From assembly GCA_036346395.1 (NCBI GenBank), contig CM070601.1, forward strand, positions 6,455,383-6,519,382: a stretch of DNA of 64,000 nt. Direction: 5' to 3'. Both the position numbers and the translations under genes were made by a program. Source of the DNA: Hsuehochloa calcarea (lineage: Eukaryota; Streptophyta; Magnoliopsida; Poales; Poaceae). The number at the start of each line of letters is the position of its first letter. Position 1 is the stretch's first letter. The notes under the pieces are model-generated. The model did no database searches, had not been told where the DNA came from, and was given only the letters and a program-made list of their open reading frames with translations. Positions 1-12,700 of this stretch are shown here, piece by piece.

Positions 1-1340
1 GTTTTGTTTTCAGAAGGCTTGTAGCATTAGTTCATAGTTGAGCTGGAGTAGAAGCTAGCTTGTGATATTTCTGAGGCACTGGGAAACAGAGTTGATTTAT
101 GCTTTACTTGTGGTTGACGGTGGTGAGGAAATCTTTGTGAAGGTGTTGTGGACACGTTTATTGGAAAGACGTATCAATGACGCAAGCATAAAAGCTCCAA
201 GGAGGTTTTGGCAGAGGGGTCTTCGGCTGGAGTTGCTACAACTGAATCAGACTCAGGTTTGTAGCCGAACCGGACATGGTTCCTGCAGCCGGTCACGGCA
301 ACAGCGCGGCTGCTATTGCCGTAAGGCAGCAGGTAGATTAGGTAAGAAGGAAGGGTAGTTAGGAAGAGTTGAGTTAGTATCTCCTTAAGAGATTGAGTTA
401 GATAGCAAGTTAGAGATCGAATTAGAGTTTGAGTTAGTTTCCTTCCTGAGTGTGTTGCGCCTTCCAGATTTTGGAAAACCGAAATCCCCCATTGCGCCTA
501 GGCTATAAAGGTTGCCATGTAATAGAGAGAAGGTATTAAGAAATAAGAGAAAGGTTGCCTCATAGAATTTCGGCAGATCAGAGCCTCGCCGGCCGGAGCA
601 AGTCCAGCTGACCGAGGGTGATTCTCACCTCTGCCCTTTATCTTCGCCTTTCGCATCTTCATCTTTCTCGCTTCCCACGCCATATCAGAAGGTTGGGAAA
701 ATATTTGTGGTGGTATAATTTAATGGTGATTGGAGGGAAGGCATGAACAAGAGTGAATGGTTGTAGACAATGGGTTGCACCTATTATGATCACCTTGGTA
801 TTGTGTGGCAGAGTAAGAGGTACAGTAGGACGAATGATTCTGATTGCCTAGGTGCATAAAACTGAACTCATGCATCTTAGTTGAATAAATAAAACTACAG
901 AAGCTACATGACACATCTTTGTCAAGATCTGGATCAAGCTTGGCTTCCTCTGCAGCAGTGTTTCCCTCTTTTGTTTGGATTGAATTGCATTATTTAGGAA
1001 GTTCTGCAACATACTCTGATGTTCTCAATTGTTAGCTGTTACTATTATTATCTCTTCGAAAAGATATATATTACTCGGATGTCTATTATGTCACCTCATT
1101 AATTAGCTCCACTTTAGTGAGATCAAGCCTAGTTACTTGTTTTAATTTTACCTGTATACAATTATATCTCCTGTATATTTGAACCCTCACCTTCAGACAC
1201 AGTTTATCCAATACAATTGTGCAATCTCTGTTTGATACTTGAACTTCTTAAGACTTTTCACCTTTTCATTTCTTTTGTTTTTAAGTAGTTCTTCCAGTGA
1301 ACTAATGATTCATGACTAATGTTCTTTTGGTCCACACCAG
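1..1340 (+). other. Upstream intron of CFM3 (partial), with retroelement debris
   Basis: No CRM-coding exon is recognisable here, although the exon at 1341 starts in the middle of a CRM domain, so the preceding exon must lie before the window. The intron ends at a CAG acceptor at 1338-1340. An LTR-like segment occupies roughly 357-683. A 98-codon open frame at 62-358 resembles nothing I know and may be the tail of the same element. 684-1340 is AT-rich and otherwise featureless. Confidence 0.55.
357..683 (+). mobile_element. LTR-like retroelement remnant in intron
   Basis: A purine-rich tract (AAGAAGGAAGGG, just before 357) is followed by a segment with a TATA-like CTATAAAGG near 504-512 and a pyrimidine-rich end at the CCACGCCA near 683. 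That is the layout of polypurine tract, U3, TATA, R-U5 in a plant LTR. The bases just after it (TATCAGA) also resemble a tRNA-Met primer site, so it could be a 5' or a 3' LTR. The first bases are TA rather than TG and no target duplication was found, so the boundaries are approximate. Confidence 0.35.
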
Positions 1341-3770
1341 AAATTAACAGGTGGTGTAATGCTTTCAAGGAACAATGACTTTATAGTCTTCTACAGAGGG
1401 AAGGATTTCTTGAGCTCAGAACTTGCAGAGGCGCTGCTAGAGAGAGAAAGATTAGCAAAGTTCCTACAAGATGAGGAGCAAGCGCGGCTAAATGCAGCGT
1501 CCTCTTTTGGTTCCAGCACTGAGGCATTTGTAGAGCCAACTGTAGCTGGCACTCTTGGAGATACTCTTGAGGCTAAATCTAAATATGGAAATAAACTGGA
1601 TGAGAATTACGAGAACAAGATGACAAGAACTGTAGAAGCTGCAAGGCATGCTGATCTCGTAAGGAAGTTAGAGTGGAAGCTCTCACTTGTAAGTGACATT
1701 TTGTATAGTAATATCACTTTGTTACACTCTCATTTGAACAAACCATTTTCTATAACAAGATAGCATTTTTAATCTGTCTATCATAATCTCTAGATGAATT
1801 TAACAGACAATATGGGGTATGGGGTACACCCTACATTAGAAACAAAACCACCATACTACGATACTAATTCAATAGTATTCTATAAGACATTCTATAACTT
1901 GAAAACATGTAGTGAAGTCTACATAGATCTCAGACTTGTTTTCTTTCTGCAGAGTGCAGATGCACAATTTTAATCGCAAGACATTTAGTATATACACGGA
2001 TACAACTAAGCTTATGTTATTAATATGCTTGCATCACATGTAATGCACTGAAGATGCAATTTATGCAGTTTGACTGAAATAATTTCACTTCATTTCTGTA
2101 CAGGCAGAGAAAAAGATAGCAAAAGCTGAAAGGGTACTCGGAAAAGTTGAGACAGCCCTGAAGCCAACTGAAGACAGCAAACCACCTGAAACAATAACAG
2201 ATGAAGAGAGGTTCATGTTTCGGAAACTTGGTCTAAGGATGAAGGCATTTCTGCTCCTTGGTAATCTCTAGTAACATGTTCAGAGCCACTTGTTTCCTTT
2301 TGATTCTATAGTACTGGAGAAGCTTTTTTTGGATCCCAGTAATATTCTTTTTCCTTGTAATTCCTTTCGTTTTTTGGAAGGAGCAATAAGCCTTTTGCTC
2401 TAATCTGCTTAATTATTTTATTTGCATGAGATATAATCTTCTTAGGTAGCCCTATGTTTACATTTTAACTTTATTTACATTCCGAATTTATATTGTTCTC
2501 ACCACTTTCAGGTAGAAGAGGAGTTTTTGATGGCACAATTGAAAATATGCACTTGCACTGGAAATACAGGGAACTGGTGAAAATACTAGTGAAAGCAAAG
2601 TCTTTTGCAGATGTCAAGAGGATAGCATTGTCACTTGAAGCTGAGAGTGTGGGTATTTTAGTTTCGGTGGACAAGGTCTCCAAAGGCTATGCCATTGTTG
2701 TGTTTCGTGGGAAGGACTATAGACGGCCTTCTACGCTGAGACCCAGGAATCTTTTGTCGAAGCGAAAGGCTTTAACTCGATCCATTGAGCTCCAGAGACA
2801 TGAGGTATTATTTTGATTCTTGGATGGTTGAGGATGTTTACTAAAAATTCTACCCATATTACAAAACTAGGCACTCCAAAAGAAGGGAAACTGATTCTGT
2901 TAGAGCATCATACCTTGGATTCTGTTAGAATAACTCAGTCATCTAGAAAGCAAAATTTCATTCATTTTTCCTAATGATAGACCTTCATTCATCTCCATGC
3001 TTTTCTGCACTAACATCATTATTTTCACTTTGCGACAGGCCCTTAGTCGTCATATTGCAAAGTTAAACAAAAGAGTGAATCAACTCAAAGCAGAACTGGT
3101 ACGTACATTATCCAACCGATTCAGTCTAACAAAATCTTCATGTGCCAGATGTATGGCATGCTAAATATTCGTCCTTTTCAGCTCCAAATGGAAGGCGTCA
3201 AAGAGCAAGGGATGAGGAGCTGAACGCCAAACTAGATTCCGTGCATTCGAGCGACGAGGAAGATGTGGAGGTGTGTATTGGATCCTCAGCATGCTCGATT
3301 GAGGTCACCCTATGTCGATGGCTTCTCGAAGCTTTGTAACCGTCCACCATTTTGCTATGTAGGATGAGGACGATGAGGCTTATCTCAGGAGCTTTGACAA
3401 CGCGGCCGCCGGCGACAGTGCTGAGGATGGAACCTCCCTTGATGTCAGCAACTCCAGTTATGAAGACGATGGTGATTATTCTGAAGATGATGATGGTGAA
3501 TACGCTGAAGATGACAACGACGACGATGATTATGACGAAGAGGAAGGTTTTGATTACGATGAAAATGACGACGTCGAGGATGAAGATGGCGCACCTTCCA
3601 TAACATCTGGTGGTAATTTACGCGACGACACATATTTAGATTGTTCTAACGGAGAAGACAATACTTTAGAAGGTAGTGTTGCGGATGAAAAAAGTAACTA
3701 TCACGATAATAGCAGTAGAAGAAACCCATACAGAGAGCAGCCTGCTGAGCAGACGAACTCTCGTAGCTAG
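1341..3770 (+). CDS. CFM3: CFM3-type CRM-domain splicing factor, 3' half
   Basis: CRM-domain proteins bind group II introns in chloroplasts (and mitochondria) and promote splicing together with CAF-type partners. Exons read as 1341-1688, 2104-2260, 2512-2804, 3039-3098, 3182-3270 and 3363-3770, all with GT-AG borders. The first exon carries the end of one CRM domain (TGGVMLSRNNDFIVFYRGKD). The 2104-2804 exons carry the last CRM domain, from FRKLGLRMKAFLLLG through WKYRELVKI to GYAIVVFRGKDYRRP. A basic/coiled segment (RHIAKLNKRVNQLKAEL) and a very acidic Asp/Glu-rich C-terminal tail follow, ending at TAG 3768-3770. The N-terminal part, including the transit peptide, lies outside the window. 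The frame is broken in exon 3182-3270: read in the frame set by upstream exons it stops at TGA 3221-3223, while the conserved acidic frame (DEELNAKLD onward) is one base out. See findings. Identity as CFM3 rather than CFM2 rests on similarity from memory. Confidence 0.85.
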
Positions 3771-5295
3771 ATGTTCTGCACAGCAAGTAAATACAGTTCC
3801 ATTCGTCAATTCATTTCATTTTTGGTCGGGGTCATCTCTGCAGCAACTTTCTACATAAACGTGGGGAGATCAAGTTCCAATAAACGTGGTAGGCGATGAT
3901 TGGCTCACCTGCGCTGTCTGCCCTTCGTGATCCGCAGGGGATCCGGCAGGCCCCTCTGGCACCAGTGATCTTCTGCGCGCCGGCCCGCGCGTTGTGGGCT
4001 CGCCTGACGCGTTCTCATCTCGCGCTCCGGCGGACCCACCGCATCGGATGAAGTACGAGACACGAGTAAACAACGCGAGGCGAAGCGCTCGATCCTATGC
4101 TTGAAATCGCAAGCTGTACCCCCCCCCCGGAAAATGCTCCGTGGATTGGAGTCTACGGGAATCACTGAAAGTGAGGTCTATCTTCTTCCGAGTGATTAGT
4201 AGTATTTTCAGTATTAAAATCTGTCACTTAATATTTTAATAATTTATTTTCAGAATTGAGATGATATAGAATTTATGATAACAACAGAGATGATGGCATA
4301 CCTGCATTTTTACTACTAATGTTTCTGAGTACTTTGTACTCAACCTTACTAGTATCTTTCTTTGTAGATCCTAGTCCGACCGGGAGCTATCCCGGGTTGG
4401 ACGAGGGACGTGCAGGTGCAGATGAGACCGCAGGAGATGTGGACCCTTACCGCGAGGAGTAGGGTGAGATAGACGCCCTATTCGACACTTGGGACGACTA
4501 GAGGGCCGAGTGGGCATGGCAGGCAAGAGAGGGACTTGGTCCCATTTTGCACTCGTGTATGGTTATGTATTATGCAAGACTTTAGCCTTGCGTGGCTAAT
4601 TGTTGTAATAAAGAATATTTTCTATCCTATTATTCTGCTGTGTTACTTTGATAATGACTTATTATTCGTCGGAGCGGTGTTTTACAGGCCAGCGAATAAT
4701 AATCTGTGTGGCTAAGTGTGATTACCCCTAGGGTAATGACACGGAGCGTCACAAAGTACATGATATTTCATTTCCCTGAATGTTTATAGTTTGATCAAAC
4801 ACTTCTTCCTCATATCTGATTTCTGTCACACCATTAGTGGCTCGGTGAAGTATGCATGTGCACCAAACTCCACCAAGCTCAAGTTATCATTCATTGTGAT
4901 CATTATTTGTTTTCTATTGCTTTTTCATATCAAAAGTTTTATCATATGAAAACTTTTATTTTTTATAAGGGAAAATTGATGATTTGCCACGCGCTAAGCA
5001 CCTTGATTTATGATTTGATACCTTTAAGTTTCTTTTTGAATAGAGAGGGGTAAATGCTTGTTTTCATAGTGGATTTTGGTGCAAAATAAAAAAATACTGG
5101 AATATGCCCGGGGTATCAAATCATAGATATTTAGTGCTTAGGAGTGGTAAATTATCAAGATGAAACTTAAATGTAGCGAATACTAAATCAAGGAACCTAT
5201 GAGTGACAAATCTTGAATTTCCCCTTTCAGCAGTAGCTTAAATCAGACGATAATAAATCTATGTATCTCCTTGAGCTATCGTCTCCCTGTAGCCT
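3771..5295. other. Spacer after CFM3 with probable retroelement remnant
   Basis: No gene is recognised. A C homopolymer of ten sits near 4120-4130. 4371-4760 has the texture of a retrotransposon polyprotein end: GAGGAGTAG, then a conserved-looking segment ending in a GGAGCGTCACAAA motif typical of rice gypsy-type elements as I remember them. The family was not identified. 4760-5295 is AT-rich and shows nothing I can name. Confidence 0.3.
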
Positions 5296-6130
5296 TGACG
5301 AGGATCTAGAAATCCTCATTTAATTATTTATCCGTAATCCTTATTATGGATAATGATGTTATTATATGGTTCTTGAGTATACCTCTTAATATTCATAAGG
5401 GAGAAGTTAGAGTCGTAAGATCTCCTACGACTACTTCATGATCGTAAGTTCTTCTCATCACTTTATGGTCGTAAGTCCTTCTACGACCAGGTTAGCTACG
5501 GCCACCCCATAGTCGTAAGTTCTTCTACAACTAACACATGATCGTAAGTTCTTCTACGATCATCTTATGGTCGTAAGTCCTTCTATGATCAGGTCAGTTA
5601 TGACCACTCTATACTCGATCGAGCTTACAGATAAGTAGGCCCAATTGATTAGAGCATCTAAACAGTCAGTATACGCTATTATTCTTCGGAATAATTGTAC
5701 GATTAAACTCTCTGCCCTGGTGATAACTGCCTGACAACGTAGGAACATTACTTCTCCAACAGTAATATCCGGTAACTGCACCATCATCTGAAGCATTGAT
5801 ACACTTTTTAGGCTGGAGAAATGGTCGCCCACTTCGAGCACACTATAAAAGGAGGAATCACCAAACGACAGGGAAAGAGGACGAAAGACACGATCAACAC
5901 AAGACATTGTATTTCAATCTTTCTCTTGATCTGTAACCAACATACTCAATATAGTCACATAGGAGCAGGGTTATACTTAGATTATGTCTGAGGTTTGGTC
6001 GATGGAATGCCCTCTTCTTAGACATAACCTAAGAAACACTTTTTACATGATACACCATATGAACTTGCGTGTAGGTTTGTCCCGCGTTTTGAATCTGTCT
6101 GATTGGAGACCTGATGCCATTTAGCAAGCA
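5296..6130 (+). mobile_element. Diverged LTR, same family as the 42.9-kb solo LTR
   Basis: It starts TGACGAGGATCT at 5296, matching the reverse complement of the end of the solo LTR at 42904-43802. The shared order is: AGGATCT..ATCCTC, a Lys-like AT stretch, the palindrome array, a TATA box (CTATAAAAGG, about 5846-5855), and a GGAGCAGGGTTAT block near 5962. The family orientation here is +, while the 42.9-kb copy is -. The right boundary is only approximate, because similarity fades after about 5980 and I found no target duplication of AGCCT. Confidence 0.5.
5410..5615 (+). repeat. Array of short palindromes (TCGTAAG..CTACGA units)
   Basis: About six units spaced about 29-33 bp, each a small inverted repeat of 7-8 bp arms around an 8-bp loop. 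Examples are AGTCGTA/TACGACT, GGTCGTA/TACGACC and TGATCGTA/TACGATCA. Two or three units have one decayed arm. The array sits in the U3-like part of the surrounding LTR. Confidence 0.75.
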
Positions 6131-8200
6131 CACTATATTCCCCCTTTTGAGAGGATCAACTTCCTTTTGTTTTCAGATGCAATAGCGCTTACTGCAGTTT
6201 GGAGTTTTGAACCCAGGCAATTTTATCATTTGCCACGAGTCTATTTACATTACACTACGTATTCATGGTGGCATTAGCATTTCTCATGCCGGTTAGTGCA
6301 TGTGCTCCACATATTAGATCAGTTAGTTAGCGTGTCAAGTCATGTACACAGTTCCTAGTTAAGCCTTATTTAGGACATGGTCTTGCATGCATGTGACTCT
6401 TGCCTACCTATGAAACGGAGCAAACAGCTTTATACTTTAGCCCCCACCAAAGTTAAAATAACTCGGTGTCCATATCGTGAAGATGTACTTAAGCCACACT
6501 TAAAAGAGTTTTGGCCCTAAATAACACGGTTGGTGTTGGTATTAACAAAACTGATCGTTCACACGGTGTAATACTATTTTGGTACCAGTGGACATCCTGG
6601 TGTGCGGCACGTATCCTACACCATTTCTGCTGTGCATGGAGCTGACATCTACCGTTCCCTGGTGGCCCGGACGACTCTTCCACACCACATCGACGCCTGC
6701 CGCTCGTCCCACGCCCGATCACCCCGCTGCCGTGCCGCCTAGCCTCGACGGTCCTGCGTGTGCCTCATGGTTGCCGTCGCGTGTTCTGTGCCCAGCCACC
6801 CGATGCCGCGCCACGTGGCGGGACGTGGCGCAGATGGCGACATGGTGTGCGGAGATCCGTTCGGACCACCGAACAACCAGGAACGATATATGACACATAT
6901 CGCACACCGAGACATCATGATACCAAAAATAACATTACATGCGAGTGACTAGTTTTATTAATATCGACGCTAACGGTCCCATTTAAGGCAAAATCTCACA
7001 CTTAATTGAATCAGTACTTGACACCGAATGAAAGGGACAATTAAAATTCCTTGAATCCCAGTGAAGTGGCTTTCCCGTGACTAACCCGATGAGTGATGAT
7101 GATTTCAGCTTCTTACAACTGCACGTGAGATGTCGAGAGGGAGCGACTAAATCGCACTGTACACTACACGTGCCTCCTAGATAAAAAACCGATGCCATCG
7201 ATGGGTTTTACGTGAAAAAAATAACTGAAAATACTAATGCTGATTACATCAAGTAAGCTGGAGCTATCGCGCAAAACTTCAACTTCGGTATGGGCTATGG
7301 ATGGGTTTTCACCGTCTTAATCGTGTGTCTTTTAAGTGTGTTGTTGTCAGGTATATTTTAACTTGAATATAAGAATACCACCTTAACTCTAAGCGATACT
7401 TTCAGATTTTACCACTCAATAAATGGCAACAACCCTGAAAGTATATACATTATCGGGGTTTTTTTCTCCGGTTAACCCTGGGCTACATCACCCAGTGTAC
7501 CCAGTGGCAGAAGCAGGGCAGGCATGATTGCTGCTATATTAATAGGAGGGGATAATAAACTCGTTAGGAAGGTTCGGTTCAAAATTATTTCAATTACATT
7601 CGTTAATTGATTAAATATTAAAATATATTAATTTTAAATAAAATTAGATTTCGCTCTGGTTCAACTAATTAGCTTGGTTCTACTTGACTCGATATCCATC
7701 CCTACAAGGAATCCATCTTATTTCCAGAAAAGCCATCATTTATAAAAACTACTACTAACCAAGTAAAAAACAAAAAGAAGAAGGGGAAAAAAAGGCAAAA
7801 GAAAAAGGTCAAAGAGAATTTCCAGAAGCGCGTATTGACAACTGTCTCCGCACGAAAGACACATCGCGCAGGCGCCCGGATCGACCGAACCCTTCCCCAC
7901 ATCACGCGGGCCCACTAACACACGCCGACAGTGGGCCCGCACGTCCCTCCAGTCCCCACACGTCAGAGACACGGAGCCCCATCTCATACGCATCTCCCTC
8001 TCCACCTCTATGGTTCTTACTAGTAGCCGTAGGCAGTAGCAGACCGGCGCCGCTCGTAGTAGCCGTAGGCGAAGTCGAATTCGAGTGGGGGGAAATTGCA
8101 GCGCGCGACTCTGTGGGCGGTGGTGTGGCGGCGCCGGGATCCCCTGCGGGTGCTCCGGTGAGGGTTCGGTTTCCCCGCGCCGCCACCGCCGCCGGCGGCG
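6131..8200. other. Spacer and promoter region of the GAUT7-like gene
   Basis: No coding gene is recognised. 6480-6960 is GC-rich with short overlapping open frames on both strands and no recognisable protein. 7440-7760 is AT-rich. 7800-8200 becomes strongly GC-rich, as expected of a grass promoter and 5' leader, and runs into the ATG at 8201. I could not place a convincing TATA box. Confidence 0.35.
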
Positions 8201-11200
8201 ATGAGGGCGGGCGGGGGGAGAGAAGCGAGGTCGGCTGCGGGGGCGGCGCTGTGGCTGCTGCTGATCGCGACCTCCTGCGGCTTCGTCTTCCTCCTCCTCA
8301 ATCTCCCCGAGCCCGACCACTCCCGCTCCGGCCCCGGTGAGGCGCTCGCTCGCTGAGCCTAATCTCTCGTCGCGCCGATGCTGATGATCCGTGCTTAATT
8401 AGCGTTAATTTGATTAGAGCTTGGAGTTCTAGTGCTTGGTGTTCTAATAGCAACGGCCTTTTGCGTGCTTGGGGTTTTGGGTGTGCAGGTGGGGAGCGCA
8501 CAGGGGGGACCCACTTGTCGGTGAAGGAAGTGAGTAAATTCTCATTCCGATTCAAATTCAATCTCATTTCTCCTCATTTCGTTTCGTATTTGTTGTGTTC
8601 TTCCGATTGTTGATTCAGTTTTGGTTTTCGCAGAGGCTGCAGATTGGAGAGGTGGTTACCATACTAAACGTCGTGGCTGAAGAGGTGGCTTTTAATTTTA
8701 CCATGTTTGCTTGTTTGGTTGCATCTGCGCATGTAACATTCTGTAATTTCCGATTGATTCTGTACCTCCAAGTTGTTAGGTCGGATGTGGTTGCAGAGTG
8801 GGAGGTTTAGTATTCGCTGTTTGTTCAGTTCATGCTGAGGCAGAGTAGTTTCAGTGTTGAATTTCTATGCTATGTTGTTATCTTGCCTAAATCTGGAATG
8901 GAATACAACTGCTGGGACATGGCTAGGCTTTTGTAAGGGTAAAGCAAGTTAAAGTAGGGAGATATTTAATTTGGTGCTTTTTGATCACCTTGCTTGCTTA
9001 AAGCATTCATGGTTGATGCCTTTCTCAATCCACGAAGAAGATATCACAGTTTTGATTCGTCCCATCTGCAAGATGATTTGCATTTTGTATATGTTTCTGA
9101 AATAATTAGCATTATGTTGTTGACTGGGTTTGGAGTCTAGACCTATTAATTCGATCAATGCTATTGATAAAAAATGATGTCACTTAGCCTTTCTGCAGAT
9201 AGAAGGGCAAACTGATGAAATGGCTTCAGAGGAAGATGAAAGGATCTCGAGATCCTCCCCTGGCACTAAAGAGAAGATATGGATGATGCAAGACCAGCTA
9301 ATTATGGCCAATACCTACTTGCAGTTTGCTTCTAAGCATGGCAGCGCACATTTGGTCCGAGAGTTGAAGTTGAGGATGAAAGAGATAGAAAGGGCTATAA
9401 GTCACTCTAGCAGTGGTTCCCGTGTACCTGGGAGGTAAGCTGTAGCACATCAATGATCTGTACATAAAGGATTAACTTGTTACAGTAGTTCAGTCGCACA
9501 AGAAAAGTAAAAATAGATTGTTATGCTCAATGTTTCATTGAAGACTCAGCTTTTCTGATTGAGATCAAAACCATTTTGCAGTGCATTGCAGAAAATGAGG
9601 GCGATGGAGATAACCCTGTCTAAAGCTCAGAGGACCTACCCACATTGCTCTCTGATGACAGCAAAGCTACGTGCAATGACACATCACAGTGAAGAATTGG
9701 TCAGGGCACGTCGAAGTGAATCTTCATTCCTTGAGCAGGTTGCTGTGAGGACATTACCCAAAGGCCATCACTGCCTAGCAATGCGACTTACCTCAGAATA
9801 CTTTTCATTAGATCCTATGGAACGTGAGTTTCCTAAAAGATCCAACATGCGGATGGATGGCTTTTATCATTATGCAATATTCTCAGACAATGTGCTAGCA
9901 AGTGCAGTGGTTATCAACTCTACAATTTCTGCATCAAAGGTGAGACCTTAGATTTGTCAAGGATTAATATTTTGCATGCTTGTGTAGGAGGTATACTATG
10001 CTTTGTAATTACAAATGCTTATATTTGTGTGTTCATCCTTTATGAACAAGAAATGAATTTTTGAGTGATAACTGTTTCTGTAGTCAGGTTGCAATTTTTT
10101 CTTGACTGCAATTCTTGCTGTCTAAATTTTATCCTATGTGAAATTTTCTATCATATAAAAAATGCTACGAGGGGATGTGTTTGATGTATAGTTTTTTCTT
10201 TAATGTTTCATTTATTTGTGTGGTATGATAAACATGTACATATGAGGAACATTTGTCCAAAAAGGACTTACCTATGAATTCTTTGGGGTAACATGTCCAG
10301 TGTGGTTTATTGCATTTTATTAATGTCTTAAAATTTGCTTTTGATTTGAGTTATTTTCTTTGGCAGGATCCCAAAAGGATAATGTTTCATGTTGTAACTG
10401 ATGCATTGAATTTTCCTGCAATGATGATGTGGTTTCTCACAAACCCACCAAGTCCAGCCAAAATTCGAATTGAAAGCCTGGATGGTTTGAAATGGCTGCC
10501 AGCTGATTTCAATTCTAGATTTAAGCAGAAGTGCATTCGAGATCCAAGATACACTTCTGCACTTAACCACTTACGCTTTTATTTGCCAGAAGTATTCCCT
10601 TCTCTGAGCAAGGTTCTACTCTTGGACCATGATGTGGTAGTCCAAAAAGACCCAAGTGGATTATGGGAGATAGATATGAAGGGTAAAGTAAATGGTGCTG
10701 TTGAGATATGCACTTCTGGTGATGGTTATCATCGATTGGAGAACCTTGTTAATTTTTCTGATCCAAGTATCTTCAACAAGTTTGATGCAAAGGCTTGCAT
10801 ATATGCATTTGGGATGAACATTTTTGACCTTAAGGAATGGCGCAAACAGGGTTTAACTGCAACTTATGATAAATGGTTTCAGGTGGTAAGTGTGCATTTT
10901 TTTATATCACATTGATTTTCTCTGTTGAAAAAGACAGATTACAAATTTTAATAATGTTTCACGCGTGCATTTGGTACAACTAACATAAAGTATGCATTGG
11001 CAGGAGTTGTCCAATTCGGGACAAGTTCAATTCTAGCATAAATTAGGGTCTTCATAATCTCAAGTTCTTGTACACGTTTTATCCTACAGTTCTTTTGTTT
11101 TTTTTTTGTCTGTTTGGCATTTGGCACAATTGAAGTTGAACTGCCGGGCTAGGTGCAGTATTAGGCAACACTATGACAGGCACCGATGAAATTGACTTGT

Positions 11201-12011
11201 TTCCAGGAGGAACTATTTATCAGTAGATGTTTCCAGGAGTTATGGGTCTGCATATACTAGTCTATCTAAGTGTCTATTGACCAAGAAGTCGATTGTGTTG
11301 TGTGAGGAGATCAACTACTTTACTGGCCAGGTGTAGCTGAAGACTTCGTTAGATTGTATTGTCCTACTTTTGTGACCAGGTCTTAATGAAGACTTTGTTG
11401 TCTGTATTATCTAAAATCTGCTGTAATCTAGAAGCCAATCTCATGTACAGTACCTGGAAGCTAGTATTTACCAAAAAATGAGGCGCAGCCTGGAACTAAC
11501 CTCATTAGACTTGGCTGAAGCAGGTTTTGATCTAAAATGGTATACATTGCACTTATGAATTCATTTCCTTTGATTTACTCCCCGTAGAAAAGGTTTAGCT
11601 TATGCAAGAATCATTTTTTTAGTGGGCTGCAGTATCTACAAAAAGTAATTCTAAAATGCCATTTTTTCCTATGAAGAAGCTTTGCTCTATTGTTGTTTCT
11701 CAACAGCTTATTTATCTTTACTCGCCGATTTGCAGGGCAAAATGCGGAGATTATGGAAGGCAGGAAGCTTGGCACTGGGCCAGCTTGTCTTCTATAACCA
11801 AACAGTGCCTCTTGACCACCGGTGGCATGTTCTTGGGCTTGGCCGTGACAGAAGCGTAGGAAGAGAGGAAATCGAGAGCGCTGCCGTCATCCACTACAGC
11901 GGGAAGCTCAAACCCTGGCTGGAGATCTCCATTCCGAAGTACAGAGACTACTGGAACAGGTTCCTTAACTACGATAACCCGTACTTGCAGCAGTGCAACA
12001 TCCACAGGTAG
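8201..12011 (+). CDS. GAUT7: GAUT7-like galacturonosyltransferase family protein (GT8)
   Basis: In Arabidopsis, GAUT7 anchors GAUT1 in the Golgi as the homogalacturonan (pectin) synthase complex and shows little activity itself. Seven exons with GT-AG borders: 8201-8336, 8489-8529, 8634-8684, 9199-9434, 9582-9939, 10367-10885 and 11736-12011. They join in frame to give 538 aa with TAG at 12009-12011. Residues about 16-35 (AALWLLLIATSCGFVFLLLN) form a signal anchor, fitting a type II Golgi protein. A helical stem region follows (WMMQDQLIMANTYLQFASKH), then the GT8 domain from PKGHHCLAMRLTSEYFSL to the C-terminal LQQCNIHR. The DxD site reads LLDHDVVVQKD at residues 361-363 (DHD), the form I recall from GAUT7; GAUT1 has DDD. 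Other GT8 landmarks are LNHLRFYLPE, NGAVE, AFGMNIFDL, WHVLGLG and AVIHYSGKLKPWL. The ATG chosen is the one in frame with the membrane anchor. No frame break was found. Confidence 0.9.
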
Positions 12012-12700
12012 AAGCAACGAAAGGGGAGAAAATTCACACAATGGCTCATGAATACGCAGGTTTCTCTATATAGTAGTGTGTAGTAAGCTGATCTTATTCA
12101 TTCTTTTGTAGATTTGCTCCTAGGAGTCCTGTTCTGTACTTAGTATTTACACATTTTTAGCCACTTGTTGAAAAACTGTGCGAAAGGAAGGAAAAAGGCA
12201 TGGTTAAATAAAACGGCTATAACCTCACTAATAATACTGAAGTTTTGAATGAGCTGCCGTCTAACATTGCCAATGGTAAATTATCCTCCCCTTCTGCACG
12301 GTTGCTCTGGTTGAATTTTTTTGCTTATGTCCTAACAAAACGTGATATCTTTTCTTTTTTTGGTGCCCTAACATTGGTTTGCTATAGTGCGAATGAGGTT
12401 TTTTTCCCAGTTAGAGAAGCATGTGGTTCTACATTGGACTATTAGAGTATGCAGTATTGTAGTTTCAGTGAGTGGCTGAAATGGCCACACATTTCTTTTG
12501 TTGCTGCAGCTCTTGCTCTAATCATTTACCATGTTCATTCTTCCACGGTGACACGGCTTTGTAAGCCAGAATCCAGCCAATCCTATGAAGATGCCAACAC
12601 AGCAACGTACACTCGTGGCGGATCCAGTATAAAGACCGAGTGGCATCATCGCAGCATTCCAAAATTTTGTCTTTTAAAAAATTTTATTTCAAATTAATTA
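12012..12700 (+). other. 3' flank of the GAUT7-like gene
   Basis: Probable 3' untranslated region, with AATAAA near 12206-12211 in GTTAAATAAAACGG. No further gene is seen. The rest is mixed AT-rich sequence up to a sharp change in composition near 12720. Confidence 0.4.
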
